Shown here: positions 60,904 through 64,000 of the stretch, in pieces | How positions within the stretch are numbered: position 1 is the stretch's first letter | How the letters are laid out: every line of letters begins with the position of its first letter | Source of the DNA: Locusta migratoria | Lineage: Eukaryota; Arthropoda; Insecta; Orthoptera; Acrididae | Assembly (NCBI GenBank): GCA_026315105.1 | Contig: CM048750.1 | Coordinates: forward strand, 170,218,549 to 170,282,548 | Length of the DNA: 64,000 nt | Direction: 5' to 3' | Notes under the pieces: generated by a model | What the model saw: the letters and a program-made list of their open reading frames with translations, nothing else | Database searches by the model: none | Told to the model about the DNA's origin: nothing | Program-made: the position numbers and the translations under genes

Positions 60904-61470
60904 CATTGTTGTCTTACCGTGTTAAACCTAAGAGGTTACAAAAATTCAGCTCCTTGAGACAAATATTGTCTCGTCATACCGAAGGTAATAAATATAAGGA
61001 GAAGCATTAAATTAAAATATGTGCTGTGGCCAGAATTCGAATCTATTACCTCCTGCTCCATAGGTAGAAGCTTTAGACCGCTCAGCTAATACAGCGCTAC
61101 GGACGAAAAGACTACACGGACTGTCTTCCATCACGTCTTCCTGTGACATATGCATCAGATTGCCAAGGCTCTCCTATATTGGAATAGCACCACAGCAGAG
61201 AACGTGAATGGGAAAAATCACGCCTTGTTCCTCAGTCAGAGGTGATATAAAAAACAAGAATAATTCAATTTCTTGAGACAAACATCGTCTCATTATACTA
61301 AAGGTATTAAATATTAGGTTATCTCTTAAGGAGTAGATTCTAACAGCAGTTTAATTTTTTTTAATGTCAGTATTTACGCAGTATACTGATAGTGAAATTT
61401 TTGTTGCCCCTGTAAGTCATCCAATAGTTCAGCTGCAGCAGAAAGTCCAGGACACCGAAGAAAGGCTTTC
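60904..61470 (-). repeat. ~560-bp tRNA-like repeat, copy 1
   Basis: Homologous to 62295-62890. On the minus strand 61105-61030 is tRNA-like: AGCTGAGCGGTCTAAAGC (A box) and a degenerate B box (ATTCGAATTC). Downstream it contains GAGACAA[A/T]ATTGTCTCG, a small palindrome, twice. Confidence 0.75.
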
Positions 61471-61482
61471 ATAATGGTGTAC

Positions 61483-61757
61483 AGGATCTACATCTAATCT
61501 GAAAGCCACATCGAAGTGCATGACAGAGGGTTCATCCAACCGCTTTTATGATGTTTCTCTACGCTTCCATTCACTAATAACTCGCGGGAAAAAGGAACGC
61601 CCAATTTTTTTCCGTTTTCGATCTGACTTATTTTATTTTCACGATCATGTCTTCGTATGTAGATGGATGCTAACAAAATATGTTAGCATTCGACAGAGAA
61701 AGTTGGTGAAAGAAATTTCGCAGATAAGTCTGGTCGCAACAAATAACGCCTTTCTTT
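61483..61757 (-). mobile_element. CR1-like LINE 3' fragment
   Basis: Minus strand, from the LINE tail (GGATCTACATCTAATCTGAA) through FSRELLVNGSVEKHHKSG-like and LASIYIRRHDRENKISQI text. Cut at the TTAA where the piggyBac-like MITE begins. Confidence 0.8.
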
Positions 61758-61760
61758 TAA

Positions 61761-62290
61761 CCCTTTCATTTCCACACAATGATTTCAGCTTTGGAAAAAT
61801 TAAAATTCAGTGTTTTCAGTATTAATACAGTGCACTAAACATCAACATATGTTTTATAATTTTTGAAGGAACTATTGTTTTGTTATGTCATTTATTTCAT
61901 GCACAAGACATAAGTTTGTATCGAGATATGTTATTACTTGGGACGTTACTTTGTTAATAGTTAACATTGTCAGATCGATATTGCTAGCATATTCTTTGCC
62001 ACAGCACCAAAGACAAGACAACGCACTGCTGAAATAAAATAACATGAACCACACTCACGCTCACACTCACAGCCAAGTACAGGCGGCAACGTAACACAAC
62101 CGGCAAGACGGACAAACTAGTGCCTCAGAACTGGCTACACTCAGTAGGGCCTACCAAGCGGTAAAATGTCATTGTAGAAGCATGTTGTTCATAAACAACA
62201 GTGTAACTTTAAGGATATATATACACAAAATACGGTATAAATCAGCTTTTAACAGATTGTTGTTGAAGACAAACAGTGGGAATGAAAGGG
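61761..62290. mobile_element. piggyBac-like MITE (copy 2), uninterrupted, 530 bp
   Basis: TTAA at 61757-61760 and 62291-62294. Tips CCCTTTCATTTCCACA and GTGGGAATGAAAGGG. Interior matches both flanks of the disrupted copy at 46395-48153. Non-coding. Confidence 0.9.
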
Positions 62291-62294
62291 TTAA

Positions 62295-62890
62295 TTGTTG
62301 TCAAACCGTGCTAAACGTAAAAGGTTAAAATAATTCAGTTCCTTGAGGCAAACATTGTCTCGTTATACCAAATGTATTAAGTATAAGGATAAGCATTGAA
62401 TTAAAATTTGTGCTATGGACAGGATTCTAACCCAGGACCTCCTACGTACTACGCACGCTCTTTAGACCGCTCAGCTAACACAGCGTTAAGGACAAAGCGA
62501 TTACACGGACTGTCTTCAATCACGTCTCCCTCCACATCACGTACTTTAATTCTGCCTCAGAGTTACCTGTGAAATACGCATGAAGTTGCACACGTTCTCC
62601 TGTACTTGAGTAGCACCCCAGCAAAGAACGTAAATGGAAACAATCCCGCATCATTCATCAGGCAGAGGTGATATAAATATCAACAATGATTCAGTTCTTT
62701 GAGGCAAACATTGTTTCGTTATACTGAAGATATTAAATATATGGTTATGTCTTAATGAGGAGATCCTGACAGCATTGTTTTTTATAATTCAGTCAGAAAT
62801 TACTAAGGACATTGATAGTGACATTTTGTTGCCCCTGTAAGTCATCAGATAGTCCACCTGCAGCAGTAAGTTCAGGACACCGAAAATACG
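62295..62890 (-). repeat. ~560-bp tRNA-like repeat, copy 2
   Basis: Direct repeat of 60904-61470. Minus strand 62490-62405: GTGTTAGCTGAGCGGTCTAA (A box), GGTTAGAATCC (B box, one change), so it is probably a long tRNA-derived SINE. It keeps the palindromic GAGGCAAACATTGTCTCG. Confidence 0.75.
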
Positions 62891-62998
62891 GTTTTATATT
62901 CTTACACCCGAGGCGAGCGATCTGTTTTTAATACTAACAAAATTACGCCTTCTTCAGGTTATTAAGCCACAATCACCAATAGAATATACCGGGTGATC
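62891..62998. other. Spacer
   Basis: No gene; ends with TATA before the mariner tip. Confidence 0.35.
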
Positions 62999-63797
62999 AA
63001 AAAGTAAGTATACATTTGAAAAGTTAATAAACGACGGAATAATGGAGATAGAGGGGTAAAATTTGACACACATGCTTGTAATGAGATGGGGTTTTATTAG
63101 AACCACATCTACCGTTATCTGGCCTTTTTTCTTCGAGGAACTGATTCCGGTTTTGTAACTGTTACCGTGACGGGTGAGAGGTACGCCAATATGTTACGGA
63201 ATCGCATCCCCAGACTGGCTGATAAACACCTGCTGGAACGTACGATTTTTATGCAGGATAGCGCTCCACCCCATATTTATGGACGCCTGAAAGATCTCTT
63301 GCGCGCGTCGTTTGGTGATGATCGTGTGCTCAGCCGCCACTTTCGTCATGCTTGGCCTCCTAGGTCCCCAGACCTAAGTCCGTGCGATTATTGGCTTTGG
63401 GGTTACCTAAAGTCACAAGTGTATCGTGATCGACCGACATCTATAGGAAGACAACATCCAACGCAAATGCCTCACCATAACTCCGATCATGCTTTACAGT
63501 GCTGTTCCGAGCGTTATTCCTCGACTACAGCTATTGTTCAGCAATGATGGTGAACATACTGAGCATTTCCTGTAAAGAACATCATATTTTCTTTTTCTTA
63601 ATTTGTTATGCTAATTATTGCCTTTCTGATAAGATGTAGCGCCATCTGTCGGACATTTTTTGAACCCTTTTTTTTCCTTTTTTGTTCTAATAAACCCCAT
63701 GTCATTCCAAGCATGTGTGTCAAGTTTTACTTCTCTATCTACATTATTCCGTGATTTATTAAATTTTTGAAATTTATACTGACTTTTTATCACCCGG
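62999..63797 (+). mobile_element. IS630/mariner-type element, internally deleted, ~115-bp TIRs
   Basis: TA at 62997-62998 and 63798-63799. Left tip CCGGGTGATCAAAAAGTAAG; the right end is its complement, and similarity runs ~115 bp inward (CGGAATAATG[G/T]AGATAGAG, TTGACACACATGCTTG). A single 126-codon frame remains. The right end also occurs alone at 42860-43046. Confidence 0.9.
63167..63547 (+). CDS. IS630/mariner-type transposase, C-terminal half
   Basis: Open frame. TGERYANMLRNRIPRLADKH, then RTIFMQDSAPPHIYGRLKDL with the second catalytic Asp (QDSAPPH), WPPRSPDLSPCDYWLWGYLK, the block with the last acidic catalytic residue, and VYRDRPTSIGR. The N-terminal DNA-binding domain and first catalytic Asp are deleted; the true frame continues upstream of the first Met (about 63150). 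After IGRQ the text loses similarity, suggesting a late frameshift. Inactive, but the terminal repeats are well preserved. Confidence 0.82.
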   Translation: MTGERYANMLRNRIPRLADKHLLERTIFMQDSAPPHIYGRLKDLLRASFGDDRVLSRHFRHAWPPRSPDLSPCDYWLWGYLKSQVYRDRPTSIGRQHPTQMPHHNSDHALQCCSERYSSTTAIVQQ

Positions 63798-63799
63798 TA

Positions 63800-63983
63800 T
63801 TTATTTATCTTAACCAGTTTCAGCGATTTGTGTCATTGTCTTCAGAAGGATTTAAAACATCTTCACTTAGGAGAACATCTAAAACAAAGGGCATCTCGCC
63901 GAAATGTAAAATGAGTAAAAATTCATGGTCAACATTTTAAAATTTACGTCACCAAAATGGATTGTCACATAAGATTAAAAATG
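63800..63983. other. Unassigned
   Basis: CCAGTTTCAGCGATTTGTGT then CATTGTCTTCAGAAGGATT is a retroelement-end-like phrase. No gene. Confidence 0.35.
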
Positions 63984-64000
63984 AGCCGGCCGCGGTGGCC
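63984..64000 (+). mobile_element. tRNA-like SINE, 5' end only (runs off the window)
   Basis: GCCGGCCGCGGTGGCC, the exact start of the common SINE, at the last bases of the window. Confidence 0.85.

Noticed and set aside
1..64000. CRISPR array, prophage or bacterial operon
   Set aside because: The 50-bp tandem units lack spacers, and all coding remnants are eukaryotic retroelements and transposons.

Overview
This window looks like transposon-saturated intergenic (or deep intronic) DNA from a very large insect genome. The best guess is an acridid grasshopper or locust such as Schistocerca. That guess rests on recalled repeat families, mainly a tRNA-Ser/Leu-like SINE present about 20 times here and a CR1-like LINE family with an ATGTAG-rich 3' end. 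I find no convincing host gene, no bacterial-type operon, no rRNA, no CRISPR array and no functional tRNA. Almost every open frame that can be assigned belongs to a reverse transcriptase, a transposase or a Gag-like protein, usually broken.

Layout. 0-17 kb: 5'-truncated CR1-like LINEs (466, 4473, 10796), a decayed hAT transposase (3095-4320), a foldback element (6231-6575), an RTE-type LINE (7540-8690), two Penelope-like GIY-YIG fragments fused head to head (9101-10272), and a hAT-type element with a perfect 8-bp target duplication (14300-15848). 17.3-23.3 kb: a candidate DNA transposon with 37-bp terminal inverted repeats and a DUF7869-like gene (minus strand), split by a 4.28-kb Ty3/Gypsy element (17855-22135). 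The Gypsy element keeps LTRs and a 420-aa Gag-protease fusion but has lost RT, RNase H and integrase. 23.8-30 kb: Tc1 and RTE debris, then a 3.5-kb I-superfamily LINE (endonuclease, RT, RNase H, zinc knuckle) with a 14-bp target duplication and a possible 3' transduction. 30-38 kb: more CR1-like and RTE LINEs, an LTR fragment and two mariner-like C-terminal remnants facing each other. 38.9-41.3 kb: a Tc1 element hit by four SINEs. 43-45.9 kb: a LINE split by a candidate solo LTR that itself carries a SINE. 45.9-48.3 kb: a four-level nest (Tc1 containing a piggyBac-like MITE, containing an IS630/mariner element, containing a SINE). 48-64 kb: two more Tc1 copies, hAT-like and foldback elements, a mariner, a second SINE subfamily, a duplicated ~560-bp tRNA-like repeat and a deleted IS630/mariner copy with ~115-bp TIRs.

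How the parts relate. SINEs are generally the youngest layer: most sit inside other elements and 14 have a recognisable target-site duplication of 9-16 bp. The nests therefore give relative ages: CR1-like LINEs, RTE and Tc1 first; LTR, piggyBac and IS630 elements next; SINEs last. Family names are assigned by eye from motifs. Coordinates of repeat edges are accurate to a few bases where a target duplication is quoted and to about 10-30 bases elsewhere.
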